Origin: Bacillota bacterium
Lineage (GTDB): Bacteria; Bacillota; Clostridia; Christensenellales; UBA3700
Direction of reading: 5' to 3'
Assembly: GCA_023396095.1 (NCBI GenBank)
Contig: JAEWXG010000012.1
Span: forward strand, 124,001 to 188,000
Length of the DNA: 64,000 nt
Both the position numbers and the translations under genes were made by a program. Position 1 is the stretch's first letter. Every line of letters starts with the position of its first letter. Below are positions 55,944 through 64,000 of this stretch, in pieces. The notes below the pieces were generated by a model. That model was not told where the DNA came from and did no database searches. It saw only the letters and a program-made list of their open reading frames with translations.

Positions 55944-56556
55944 GTTCTCCACCTATTTTATTCTCTTTATTAAAATGTAAATATCTTCTAATCGCATACA
56001 CTATCGGCGGCGTGATTATTGAAACTAAAAGTATTTCTATGAAAAAGTTTATTGAAATTAACCCCATCATAAACTCTTTCCCTATAATAACATCAGACAC
56101 AGTTTTATTTGCATAAAATGTCCATATCATTAACAAAACAAAACCAGTATTAGTTACAACACCAACTGCAGAAACAATAAATGATTGTGCATATTTTTCT
56201 AGAAATCTAACCATCTTACTTCCTACTTTAAGTTGCAATATTATTTTATCTATCAATTTACTTACGCTAAAAACTAAAACCCCAATCATTATCCTAGGGA
56301 AAATTGATATCATAGGATTTCTAAAAATAATAGCTACTGGAGATACCGGTCTTGCAATTGCTAAAATACAACTCATCAAGCCCGTTACAAATCCTATATA
56401 TATTGCAGTTCCAATGCCTTCAATTTGAGACACTATAATAACTGGCAACAACAATAATACAGCTAACTTAATTGGTCCAATGTGCACTGGTATAAATGAA
56501 AAAATCACTACCAATACTGTCATTATTGCATTTAATGCAATAGTCCGAGTTTTCAT
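55927..56556 (-). CDS. ECF transporter S component, probably pantothenate
   Basis: A 209-residue membrane protein with five to six hydrophobic helices and the short N-terminal ALNAIMTVLVVIFSFIPVHIGPIKLA typical of energy-coupling-factor substrate-binding subunits. It would use a shared EcfAA'T module encoded elsewhere. Its 3' end overlaps coaX, the kinase that traps pantothenate, so pantothenate is the most likely vitamin (context inference). The start is the ATG at 56556 with GGAGGT 4 bases upstream; the GTG at 56562 lies within the SD. Confidence 0.8.
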   Translation of the reverse strand: MKTRTIALNAIMTVLVVIFSFIPVHIGPIKLAVLLLLPVIIVSQIEGIGTAIYIGFVTGLMSCILAIARPVSPVAIIFRNPMISIFPRIMIGVLVFSVSKLIDKIILQLKVGSKMVRFLEKYAQSFIVSAVGVVTNTGFVLLMIWTFYANKTVSDVIIGKEFMMGLISINFFIEILLVSIITPPIVYAIRRYLHFNKENKIGGEHVISD

Positions 56557-56621
56557 ATTCACCTCCGCTTGAATTTTAACAATATGTTAAATATCCATCG
56601 TTTTTTTGAATTATTTTGTTT

Positions 56622-58010
56622 TTAATATTCTATTACCTTTGTAATGTACTCTTCAACTTTATCAATTGCTATTCTTTCTTGTTTCATAGTATCACGATCT
56701 CTAATAGTTACCATTCCATCCTCTAATGTTTCAAAATCTACAGTCAAACATAATGGCGTTCCTATCTCATCTTGTCTTCTATATCTCTTTCCTATACTTG
56801 CACTTTCGTCATAAGTAACAGAAAACTTTTTAGATAAATTTCTAAAAATCTCAAGCGCTTTATCAGATAATTTCTTTTGCAATGGTAATATTGCGATTTT
56901 ATATGGTGCTAAAAAAGGATGAAGTTTTAACACAACTCTTGTATCATTTTCAAGTTGCTCCTCCTCATAAGCATTGCACAATACCGCAAGTAACATTCTA
57001 TCAGCTCCTAAAGAAGGTTCAACAACATATGGCACATATTTTTCATTCGTTATCGGGTCAACATATTCCATATTTTCTCCACTACCTGTTTGATGAGCTT
57101 TCAAATCATAGTCGGTTCTATCTGCGATTCCCCATAATTCGCCCCAGCCAAAAGGAAATTTAAATTCAAAATCTGTTGTAGCTTTAGAATAAAATGATAA
57201 TTCTTCTGGTGAATGATCTCTTAATTTTAAGTTAGCTTCTTTAATTCCTATGCCTAACAACCAAGCTTTACAAAAATCTTTCCAATAATAAAACCAATCT
57301 AAATCAGTTCCAGGTTTGCAGAAAAATTCTAATTCCATTTGTTCAAATTCTCTAGTTCTAAAAATAAAATTTCCTGGAGTAATTTCATTTCTAAAACTTT
57401 TCCCAATTTGTCCTATCCCAAATGGCACTTTTGTTCTTGTCGTTCTTACAACATTTTTAAAATTCACAAAAATTCCTTGAGCTGTCTCTGGTCTCAAATA
57501 TACCGTATTAACCACATCTTCAGTAACGCCTTGAAATGTTTTGAACATTAAATTAAATTTTCTAATTGATGTAAAATTACTCTTTCCACATACTGGACAA
57601 ACTATTTTATTTTCTTTAATAAATGCTTCCATTTGTTCATCAGTCCAGCCACTAATATCTTGTTTAATATTTTTTTTCTCTAAATAATCTTCAATTAGGT
57701 TATCTGCTCTATGTCTAGCCTTACAATCTTTGCAATCTAATAAAGGATCAGAAAAACTAGCTAAATGTCCACTTGCTTTCCATACTCCTGGATTCATTAA
57801 AATTGCACTATCTAATCCATAATTGTATTCAGATTCCGTAATAAATTTTTTCCACCAAGCTTTCTTAATGTTATTTTTAAGTTCCACTCCCAATGGACCA
57901 TAATCCCAAGTATTTGCCAAGCCTCCATATATTTCACTCCCAGAAAATATGTATCCTCTCCCTTTACATAATGCCACTAATTTGTCCATAGTTAAATTTC
58001 TATCACTCAT
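56622..58010 (-). CDS. glyQS: Glycyl-tRNA synthetase, alpha2 type
   Basis: A 463-residue class II synthetase of the single-chain dimeric type. Visible landmarks are [30 protein letters not shown], the four-cysteine pair CKDCKARH and [22 protein letters not shown], and motif 2 [25 protein letters not shown]. The anticodon-binding C-domain begins near [13 protein letters not shown]. The ATG at 58010 has AGGTG 7 bases upstream; the in-frame GTG at 58019 is part of that SD. No T-box-like leader is seen in the short upstream region. It marks the end of the core-gene part of the window. Confidence 0.97.
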   Translation of the reverse strand: MSDRNLTMDKLVALCKGRGYIFSGSEIYGGLANTWDYGPLGVELKNNIKKAWWKKFITESEYNYGLDSAILMNPGVWKASGHLASFSDPLLDCKDCKARHRADNLIEDYLEKKNIKQDISGWTDEQMEAFIKENKIVCPVCGKSNFTSIRKFNLMFKTFQGVTEDVVNTVYLRPETAQGIFVNFKNVVRTTRTKVPFGIGQIGKSFRNEITPGNFIFRTREFEQMELEFFCKPGTDLDWFYYWKDFCKAWLLGIGIKEANLKLRDHSPEELSFYSKATTDFEFKFPFGWGELWGIADRTDYDLKAHQTGSGENMEYVDPITNEKYVPYVVEPSLGADRMLLAVLCNAYEEEQLENDTRVVLKLHPFLAPYKIAILPLQKKLSDKALEIFRNLSKKFSVTYDESASIGKRYRRQDEIGTPLCLTVDFETLEDGMVTIRDRDTMKQERIAIDKVEEYITKVIEY

Positions 58011-58095
58011 TTTATTCACCTAGTTTAATTATTATAAAAAATAATATTTTTATTATTTATACTCTTGCAATATTCTAGCATAACATTTTATTTTT

Positions 58096-58260
58096 TTATA
58101 CTTTTTTTGAAAAACCTATAACCCCTTTTGAAATACCTTTATAAATTCCATGCCTTTGATTGTTCCCGACAACTTTTAAGAACTTCAGATATTCTGCTTC
58201 ATTATGCAAAACATCTTGTTTTACAAGCTCCAAACTATTATGAAAATCATTTATTCGCAT
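58096..58260 (-). pseudogene. 54-codon stub matching the N-terminus of a conjugative-element protein
   Basis: A very strong SD (AAGGAGG) precedes ATG at 58260. The product runs VKQDVLHNEAEYLKFLKVVGNN and then, after QRHGIYKG, stops at residue 54. The first part resembles the N-terminus of large helicase or ArdC-like proteins of integrative elements, where a phrase of the type FLKxxGNNxxY leads into a long domain. Here that domain is absent, so this is probably a 3' truncated remnant, although it could be a short expressed peptide. It lies just past glyQS, where the accessory region begins. Confidence 0.5.
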
Positions 58261-58284
58261 TTTTACCTCCTTATTTTTTAAAAT

Positions 58285-58321
58285 AAAAAAAGGTGGTTAG
58301 ATTTTACTCTAATCACCTTTT
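58285..58321 (-). terminator. Intrinsic terminator after the first regulator remnant
   Basis: On the minus strand GGTGATTAG, 8-base loop, CTAACCACC, then seven Ts: a nine-pair stem allowing one G-T. It also lies just before the SD of the 54-codon stub. Confidence 0.8.
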
Positions 58322-58341
58322 GATTCTGTGTATTGTTTATT

Positions 58342-58740
58342 CTATTTCATCACTACCCATTTACCTGATTTAGTAGAGCCTTCTCTTTTTATCCTACCAT
58401 CTGCTCTTAATTTTTTTATGTGATAACGCACTCTATCAAAGGAAACGCCTAAATGTTCTGCAATTTGTCTTGCTGTAATGCTTGGCTCGGTTATCATCAA
58501 TCCAACAATTTTATCTGGTACGGACTTCTCAATTTTTATTTCTTGGGTAGTTTCTTGGGTAGTACTACTATTAAACTCCTTCAAAAATTCTTCATTCACA
58601 CCCATAACTGCGTTGGTGTAATTATCTTCTTCATTATCCGGATAAAATCTAAGCTCAGTGGATCTATTTTCTAATAGTGCACCTTTGCACGCCTTATACC
58701 CGATCCGTAAGACTCTATCAAATTAAGTGAAAAACATATC
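58342..58740 (-). pseudogene. 3' remnant of an AlbA_2/ATPase/winged-helix regulator (copy 1)
   Basis: The open part (58342-58605, 87 codons) is a C-terminal winged helix: ITARQIAEHLGVSFDRVRYHIKKL, then GRIKREGSTKSGKWVV. The start-like ATG at 58605 has no SD. Upstream DNA continues the coding sequence in two other registers: LRFYPDNEEDNYTNAV in frame, and after a frame change LIESYGSGIRRAK (about 58700-58735), the conserved HATPase_c_4 end motif. Further upstream stops appear. It is thus a decayed gene missing its N-terminal AlbA_2 and ATPase domains. A functional short HTH protein is less likely. Confidence 0.75.
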
Positions 58741-58910
58741 TTTCAGTTCTTTGTTAAGATACTGCCTTCTATCTACTCCCACTCAATATGTCCATCGATA
58801 TTATTTTATACAAATGGCATAAAATCAATGTTTTTGTTATCAACTTTAGCCTTATTATCCGTTTTATTTCTAATTATCTGATTTTTTGCAAGCATATTGC
58901 AAGTACGAAA

Positions 58911-59912
58911 CTATTCCTTAATTTTCCAATAGCCTGTCTTGTTAGATCCTACTCGTTCTATATATTCATTTTCTTTCAAAAATCTAATGTTGTTTTCGAT
59001 GGCGGTTAATCCAATACCTATAATTTGAGATAATTGTGCTTGAGTTACATTAGGATTGTTTCTTATTTCTTTTAAAATTTTCTTTCGTCTATCATTTAGA
59101 GGTCTTTCATTACCCATTTTACCCCCTACATTGTTAATCCAATTAAAAGGAATGTTAACTACAATTGAATTTTCTCTAAAATCAAACACATCTTTTCCGT
59201 AGCTATCTATAATTTTAGGAACGCCCCTTCCGGAACGCTCACTGATGTGAAGCTGCAAAAATATTTCCGACAGTTTTTGGTTAACAGGAATAGACTCACC
59301 CATATAAAACCCTTCTATCGTCTGCTTCGGAGCAAGTGCACCTCTTGAAAGAATTTCTATACGGTTACTATATACCGTAATCATCGGCGCATTTCCATCT
59401 ATCCACTTATTATGAACAAAGGCATTTATAACCGCCTCTCTAAAAGCACTCATATCAAATAAAGCGACATCTTTTCTTGTAGTAATTCTTCTGCTTTCAT
59501 CTGCTTGAATTATATTTATAACATCTGCATATTCTAATACTTTATCTAAGCTTAACAAAATGCACGTGTTCCCAAACTCCTTTATAGAATATAGTGGACT
59601 TGCTTTCGTTTCTCCGCTAAATACCGATACTCTTACAGGTATATGGCTATCATCTGACAACAATTGAGCCATCAAATTGTACCTACCATCTTTAGTTAAA
59701 AGCCCGAGATTTTTCTTAAAAGTTTCAATTTTTAAAGAAATTCCTCTGCCTGCATAATATGTAAATAATCTCTCAAAAGTTAAATCTTGATATTCAGATT
59801 CAATATTATCTATTGTTTTTTCTTTGTTGCTTAGTACTTCAAATAAACGAGCTTCTCTATCAGGATATTTAGCAACACTCACTTTACTTGAACCTATTCT
59901 AATATATCTCAT
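58911..59912 (-). pseudogene. AlbA_2/ATPase/winged-helix regulator (copy 2), C-terminal part after frameshift
   Basis: 334 codons that continue the AlbA_2 gene starting at 60289. The ATG at 59912 is internal; the frame is open upstream to about 59975 (VVLLEIPGAKNVPTSFDG). Content in order: the end of the AlbA_2 domain (RYIRIGSSKV), a GHKL-like ATPase region with REAVINAFVHNKW, NRIEILSRGALAP and ISERSGRGVPKII, and a winged helix (VTQAQLSQIIGIGLTAIENNIRFL then ERVGSNKTGYWKI). Proteins of this class are putative ATP-dependent transcription regulators. Apart from the one-base frame change it looks intact. Confidence 0.8.
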
Positions 59913-59962
59913 TCCATCAAAAGAAGTTGGAACATTTTTAGCTCCAGGAATTTCTAATAGAA

Positions 59963-60289
59963 CTACCCGCTTATTATATTAGCAAAATTCACTTCACGGA
60001 AAGAAAAAACAATATCCGGTTTCAACTGTCTTGCTAAATAATGCTCTAATGGCTCACCTTTAACATCTACTTTATAATTAAATTTAGTTCCTAAAACTTC
60101 ATGAGTTTCATTATTTACACCCCAAACAAGATACCCATATTCCTGTCTGCAAATTGCAGCTGCATTTGACAGCGCGGACATATATTCACCTATCCCATGC
60201 GCTTCGTACCAATTTTCTTTGAATTCAAACCATTCTTCTTCTGTTTGATAACTTAGCAAATTTTTTATAATGTCAAGATACTTATTCAT
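59963..60289 (-). pseudogene. AlbA_2 regulator (copy 2), N-terminal part before frameshift
   Basis: The frame from the ATG at 60289 encodes an AlbA_2 (Schlafen-type) domain: EEEWFEFKENW, IGEYMSALSNAAA, EYGYLVWGVNNETHEVLGTKFN and EPLEHYLARQLKPD. It ends at a TAG at 59963-59965 just where the partner frame (VVLLEIPG) takes over. One inserted base near 59975 would join both. The start is set here because the -10 box lies at 60321-60326, downstream of the earlier in-frame ATG at 60364. SD is weak (GAGAG). Either a real mutation or a sequencing error is possible. Confidence 0.75.
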
Positions 60290-60310
60290 AGTTTTATCTC
60301 TCAGTTTATT

Positions 60311-60350
60311 ACCCACGTTTATTATATCACATGTGGTAGATAAAGTGGGG
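60311..60350. promoter_or_regulatory. Promoter of copy 2 overlapped by an imperfect palindrome
   Basis: On the minus strand an extended -10 TGATATAAT ends at 60321. It is embedded between CCCACTTTAT and ATAAACGTGGG arms, with CACATGTG near the middle. The arms are inverted repeats differing by one base. A palindrome covering the -10 of a DNA-binding protein gene suggests autoregulation. Confidence 0.45.
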
Positions 60351-60545
60351 GATATTTTTGTCATTTCACATTATATTGTAAAATATTTTTTAATAATCAA
60401 AAGTTTAAGTTGCCTAAAGGTAGAAGCCTCATCCTCTTTTATTCTATAATAGATGCGTATCAACAGTGGGCTAGGTAAAAGTGAAGTTAGTGTTTTTGGA
60501 TTCACCTCATCAAAATTGATACACCTTAAATTAAAATTAGCATTT

Positions 60546-61415
60546 TTATTCCACAACAATCCAATTTCCATCACGCTTTGATCCAATTCTTTCTATCATG
60601 TTCTTTTCTTGTAAAGATTTAAATGTCCTTTCAATAGTCCTCTTTGTCACACCTATTTTTTCTGAAAGTTCAATTGATACAAGGCTTTGATCTTCTATCA
60701 GAAACTCGATGACTTTCTTCTCAGTTTTATTCAAACCGACATTCAAACCGACATTCAAACCGACATTCTTATTATTTATCTGGTCAATTACTTCCTGCTC
60801 AAAAGGGATAGTACATCTAATATAATTGCTTCCAATTTCAAAAATGTCTTTCCCGTATTTTTCTACAATTGTTGGAATTCCATGTCCAGTGTGTTCAGTT
60901 AGTCCCATATTTAAAAATATTCTCATCAATGTTGCATTTCTCGGCTTGCTTATTCCATTAAAAAATTGTTCTTTTGTCATTCCATTGGGAAGTCCACCAT
61001 GTGATAATATATCAAGTCTATCATTAAACATTGAAATCTGTGGCTCAGTAATTGTCCAATCATTATGAACTAAAGCATTTAAAATTGCCTCATTTACACA
61101 GTCAAAATCAAATAAATAGGTGTCTTTTCTTGGTCTTACTGTCGTATCAGAAATACATATATTTTCAGCCTGCAATCTGTTTTTTATTTTTCCATAAGTA
61201 GTTAATATGCATCCATAACCATGACCGCTTCTTTCAGATATAGAAGCTTTATTCTGCCATTGGAATTTCACAGAAATAAATGGAATATTATTTTTATCGG
61301 ATAATAGTTCTGCCAATAAATTATATTCTCCGGCCTTATTCCTTAAATTTAAATTCGTTTCAAAAGATTGAGATGAACCCATAAAGTTGGACAATCCAGA
61401 AAGGAGATTCAACAA
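60546..61415 (-). pseudogene. AlbA_2/ATPase/winged-helix regulator (copy 3), 5' truncated
   Basis: The frame begins in the ATPase half: family sequence starts only at about FETNLNLRNKAGEYNLLAELLSD (near 61380). The AlbA_2 domain is missing, and the upstream DNA is unrelated. The remaining parts are good: NEAILNALVHNDW, NDRLDILSHGGLP, LTEHTGHGIPTIVEKYG, a three-fold NVGL linker and a winged helix (LVSIELSEKIGVTKRTIERTFKSL then ERIGSKRDGNWIVVE). The first codon shown is TTG, and no convincing SD is seen for it or for the ATG at 61382. It is most likely a truncated gene, and clearly a different lineage from copies 1 and 2. Confidence 0.75.
60730..60765. repeat. Three 12-bp tandem repeats coding NVGL
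   Basis: The unit ATTCAAACCGAC (plus strand) occurs three times without change. It encodes NVGL repeats between the ATPase and winged-helix parts of copy 3. The unit is in frame, so copy-number change alters linker length only. Confidence 0.9.
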
Positions 61416-61473
61416 ATGCGTTTATATTATGATACAAAGTTAGAAGTTTATTAAAAACAAATTGAAAGGAAAA

Positions 61474-61501
61474 AGCCAGCAAAATTTACACTCTGTTGGC
61501 T
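61474..61501 (-). terminator. Intrinsic terminator in the remnant region
   Basis: On the minus strand AGCCAACA, 12-base loop, TGCTGGCT then TTTTCC. It would end a minus-strand transcript coming from the fragments at 61570-61925 or from the helicase gene. Confidence 0.6.
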
Positions 61502-62035
61502 TAATTATTTTCTCTTAAAAGTGGCTTACCACTTTTTTCTTATAAAAAAGTACTTCAAAAATACTTCAGCTAACCACTTGAAACCTTAAAATAATCAGTA
61601 CTATCAATGGTTTCAATTAGTACTTCTGCTATTCCCTCTCTTCTTTTTCTAATGTTCAATATATCCAAAACCGTTCAAAATACAGGCTTTTCGTTTGTTG
61701 AGTGCTGGAAAATTTGTTTAATTTAATCTTGTTTTTAGATTATTTTACCCGTTCCAGTCCCAGTTCCAAAAAACTGTTGTAAATATTATCGTCAGTCTAT
61801 TTATCTCATTAATCGTTTCTCTTCTAACATTTGACATATTTCTAATACATATTCAACTGTCATTTCACTGATATAATTAAAAATCAAATGAAGCAAGCTA
61901 TACAAATGAATAACATCAAAAGCAGATCAGCAAAAATGATGAATCACGATACAATTTATAACTATCTTATAATTGCGGTAGAAATAAGACCTTACCGCTA
62001 TTGTGTTAAGTTCAAAAACACACTATGAGAAGTCA
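61502..62035. other. Gene-poor stretch with decayed reading-frame fragments
   Basis: It contains a second hairpin AAAAGTGG-CTTA-CCACTTTTTT (61517-61538). A minus-strand C-terminal fragment, REGIAEVLIETIDSTDYF then KVSSG and stop, ends at 61570. A second, helical fragment (IFNYISEMTVEYVLEICQML, then EEKRLMR and stop) ends at 61801 and is open back to about 61926. A third hairpin GCGGTA...TACCGC lies at 61975-61998. I cannot assign the fragments to families. They look like the tails of deleted genes. Confidence 0.5.
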
Positions 62036-63298
62036 TCAAAAATTATGCAATTTAAAAAAAATAAATTTTGAAATACAACTTTTCTGAGCATCACTGAGAT
62101 TTTCAATTTTTTCATTAAATTTAATTTCCGTTTGATCAATGCTTTCAACGCAAGGCTTTAACCATTCAATTTCTTCAAAAGAAAATCCATATCGTAACAT
62201 CCATATCTCAGTTGAATCTTCCGTTCCATATTTGATGTATTTTGCCAACTTCTCAGCACGAGTATCTTGGTATACAATATAATACTGGTGGAAAACGGCA
62301 TAAAACAAATCACTTAGTTTGAATCCAATTAGCTTATCAAGAAAATCATATGTATCATAGACGATACGGTCATAGTCTACATCTTTTCCTTTGGTCACTT
62401 TTGAGAATAGTGGATAGGCTCTCAATTCCTTATTCGGAATGTCATTATAGCCTGCAATATATCTAACAGTCAGATTGTCTGCATCTTCCTGATGCCCTGT
62501 TTGCGATAATGAGCGTCGTTGTGCAACTTTTGAAACATAAGCGTATCTTGCTTGACATATTTTACTGAATGTTTTTCCGTGAACTTTCCAGATCATTATT
62601 TTTATTGCAGAATCAAAAACATACTTCTCCGCTGATGTTAATTCTCTTGCCAAATAATGCCTATATAAACACTGAAAATCTTCATAAACTTCTTTCGCGA
62701 CTGCATCAGGTAGTACAAAATCTTCACCATAAAACATCATATCAAGTAGAGTGGGCACAACTGTTGTAACACTATCTAATTTTAATTTTTCTAAGTCCTT
62801 GTTTGTCAAATTATATTCATCTGAAAATTCACCATTATTAATTGCATCTTTATACTCCTCATACTTTTCATCAATTTGATCGTCTGTTGTGTCTAAACGA
62901 GATTTTGAAGAAAGTGTATTCTTTTTGCGATATACATTACGGAATCTACTCATCGCATTTGGTCGTAAAATGACGCTACCAAAATCAAATACTGGTTTGT
63001 TGGTAGAGCGACCGGCTCTACCAATCAGATTTTTGACAGACAGTGTCTTACTTTCTTCGAAGCGGTCAAGATAAACCACATCGAATGGCATATTGATTCC
63101 TTGCTCCAGTGTAGAAGTAGCAAAACAGATTTTACAGAAGCCCTGCTGCGTAAAATGTTCTAATATCAAACGGGCTGTCAATGGCATTGAACCGTGATGG
63201 ACAACAATTCCACATTTCAGTTTTTCTAACATATCCGAGTTATAAAACAACTTATCAGTTGTTGAAGCACCAATATACTCTCTTAGCTCATCTATCAT
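62036..63298 (-). CDS. Ski2-like superfamily 2 helicase, C-terminal part
   Basis: 420 codons carrying the second helicase domain and C-terminal region. It has VVHHGSMPLTARLILEHF, motif V ATSTLEQGINMPFDVVYLD and motif VI NLIGRAGRST. It ends in a helical region with IGFKLSDLFYAVFHQYY and EIWMLRYGFSFEEIEWL. It continues the frame that ends at 63288; the two overlap by 11 bases and read as one protein if one base is removed near 63300 (...NDPIALK then MIDELREYIG). The ATG at 63298 has no SD of its own. Base composition is more GC-rich than the core genes, suggesting transfer. HamB-type antiphage helicases have this build, but partner genes are not in view. Confidence 0.75.
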   Translation of the reverse strand: MIDELREYIGASTTDKLFYNSDMLEKLKCGIVVHHGSMPLTARLILEHFTQQGFCKICFATSTLEQGINMPFDVVYLDRFEESKTLSVKNLIGRAGRSTNKPVFDFGSVILRPNAMSRFRNVYRKKNTLSSKSRLDTTDDQIDEKYEEYKDAINNGEFSDEYNLTNKDLEKLKLDSVTTVVPTLLDMMFYGEDFVLPDAVAKEVYEDFQCLYRHYLARELTSAEKYVFDSAIKIMIWKVHGKTFSKICQARYAYVSKVAQRRSLSQTGHQEDADNLTVRYIAGYNDIPNKELRAYPLFSKVTKGKDVDYDRIVYDTYDFLDKLIGFKLSDLFYAVFHQYYIVYQDTRAEKLAKYIKYGTEDSTEIWMLRYGFSFEEIEWLKPCVESIDQTEIKFNEKIENLSDAQKSCISKFIFFKLHNF

Positions 63299-64000
63299 TC
63301 TTTAGTGCAATAGGATCATTGACTGGTTGGCACATAGAAATATACTTCTGAAATTGCCTATATATCTGCTTACTATAAATGTGTGACTTTGGTACGTAGA
63401 TCAATACACTACCGCCCTTTTTTAGTGCTGATTCTATGGGGTCAAAATTTGCTTCCAGTTTGTGTTTTCCCAGTGTTGCAGAATCACTCCCGAAATGATA
63501 AAATTTTTGTTTTGAGATGTCATGGGTATAGAAAAGCTGTCCTACATTTTTTAATTCATAATTGCTGTATGTTGCCGTTGTATCAATGGTTTCAATGCCG
63601 TTCTTCTGCAATTGCGCTTCAGGGTTTTCGATGAAAGGATGTGCAAAAACAAATTTTGCATCAGGAAAATACTTTAATGCTCGCCTCACAATACTGTCAA
63701 AATAGAGTCCTCTCACCGAATGTTCATCGCTGAGCTGTGCTTCATCAAATAGAATAAGGTCAATTTTTAGCCAATCCTTATTCTTGAACAACTCTCTTGC
63801 ACGCTCAGGTGTCAGTATAAAAATATTTCTGTGAATGTGTTTTGTATTAATCCTATCAACAAAAGTAAGAATATTTACAGCTTTTCTGTCTACAAGACTG
63901 TTCAATCGGTCGAAATACTCGTTGATGAGTGCTCTTGAGGAGACAATAACAACCACATCATTAGAACATTCCGAAATAAGATGTCGAAATACAAATGATT
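63288..64000 (-). CDS. Ski2-like superfamily 2 helicase, N-terminal domain fragment, cut by window edge
   Basis: The frame is open to the window end and so starts outside it; the edge reads SFVFRHLISECSNDVVVIVSSRALINEYF, that is the segment after the Walker A helix followed by motif Ia. Walker B is LILFDEAQLSDEHSVRG, a DEAQ box. FVFAHPFIENPEAQL corresponds to motif III. It ends in a TGA at 63288 where the next frame takes over. The GTG at 63956 is not the true start. The gene is either frameshifted or two overlapping genes. Confidence 0.75.
   Translation of the reverse strand, partial: SFVFRHLISECSNDVVVIVSSRALINEYFDRLNSLVDRKAVNILTFVDRINTKHIHRNIFILTPERARELFKNKDWLKIDLILFDEAQLSDEHSVRGLYFDSIVRRALKYFPDAKFVFAHPFIENPEAQLQKNGIETIDTTATYSNYELKNVGQLFYTHDISKQKFYHFGSDSATLGKHKLEANFDPIESALKKGGSVLIYVPKSHIYSKQIYRQFQKYISMCQPVNDPIALKNDR

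Noticed and set aside
58011..58095. T-box leader for glyQS
   Set aside because: The upstream stretch is under 90 bases before the stub gene and shows no specifier stem or T-box sequence.
60371..60586. 71-codon minus-strand frame between regulators 2 and 3
   Set aside because: It overlaps the end of copy 3, has no SD, and its sequence has no recognisable pattern.

Overview
The window is AT-rich, densely coded and mostly transcribed from the minus strand. The gene content points to a low-GC, anaerobic Bacillota (Clostridia-like) bacterium, probably uncultured. The evidence is an rnfCDGEAB ferredoxin:NAD oxidoreductase cluster, L27 with a cleavable N-terminus next to its protease Prp, RNase E/G beside rplU, archaeal/eukaryal-type glycyl-tRNA synthetase, DegV, type III pantothenate kinase and an ECF S component. 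Several lipoproteins have Gram-positive style lipoboxes. No rRNA, tRNA or CRISPR array was seen.

Layout. Positions 1-4.4 kb hold a partial AMP-binding enzyme, a PAP2 phosphatase and a polar amino-acid ABC operon. In that operon the solute-binding protein reads as a circular permutation of its family, and the ATPase carries a ~110-residue insertion. Positions 4.6-22.4 kb are one transcription unit: a giant 5548-residue lipoprotein with about ten diverged repeat units, two MBG-like domains and a C-terminal membrane helix, followed by a 391-residue lipoprotein. Positions 22.6-26.2 kb hold a small lipoprotein, DegV, a COG2426 membrane protein and a TtcA-like thiolase. Positions 26.2-31.4 kb encode a 1723-residue secreted, membrane-anchored protein with an acidic repeat tail. 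Positions 31.7-38.7 kb hold an Ogg-type glycosylase, rplU-prp-rpmA, rng, a ROK glucokinase, a degenerate MreB-like gene and a Ppx/GppA-HD protein. Positions 38.9-44.1 kb are the Rnf operon. A second doubly anchored lipoprotein (1382 residues) follows on the plus strand. Positions 48.7-58.0 kb hold uvrA, uvrB, a small membrane-tethered winged-helix-like protein, hom, coaX, an ECF S component and glyQS.

From about 58.05 kb to the end the window becomes an accessory region of broken genes. It contains a 54-codon stub of a conjugative-element protein, three damaged AlbA_2/ATPase/winged-helix regulators in a row, short orphan reading-frame fragments, and a Ski2-like helicase split by a frame change and cut by the window edge. 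The helicase could be part of an antiphage system such as Hachiman, but any partner gene would lie outside the window.

The most notable observations are the permuted binding protein with its modified ABC ATPase, and a cell-surface programme built from very large proteins fixed to the membrane at one or both ends.
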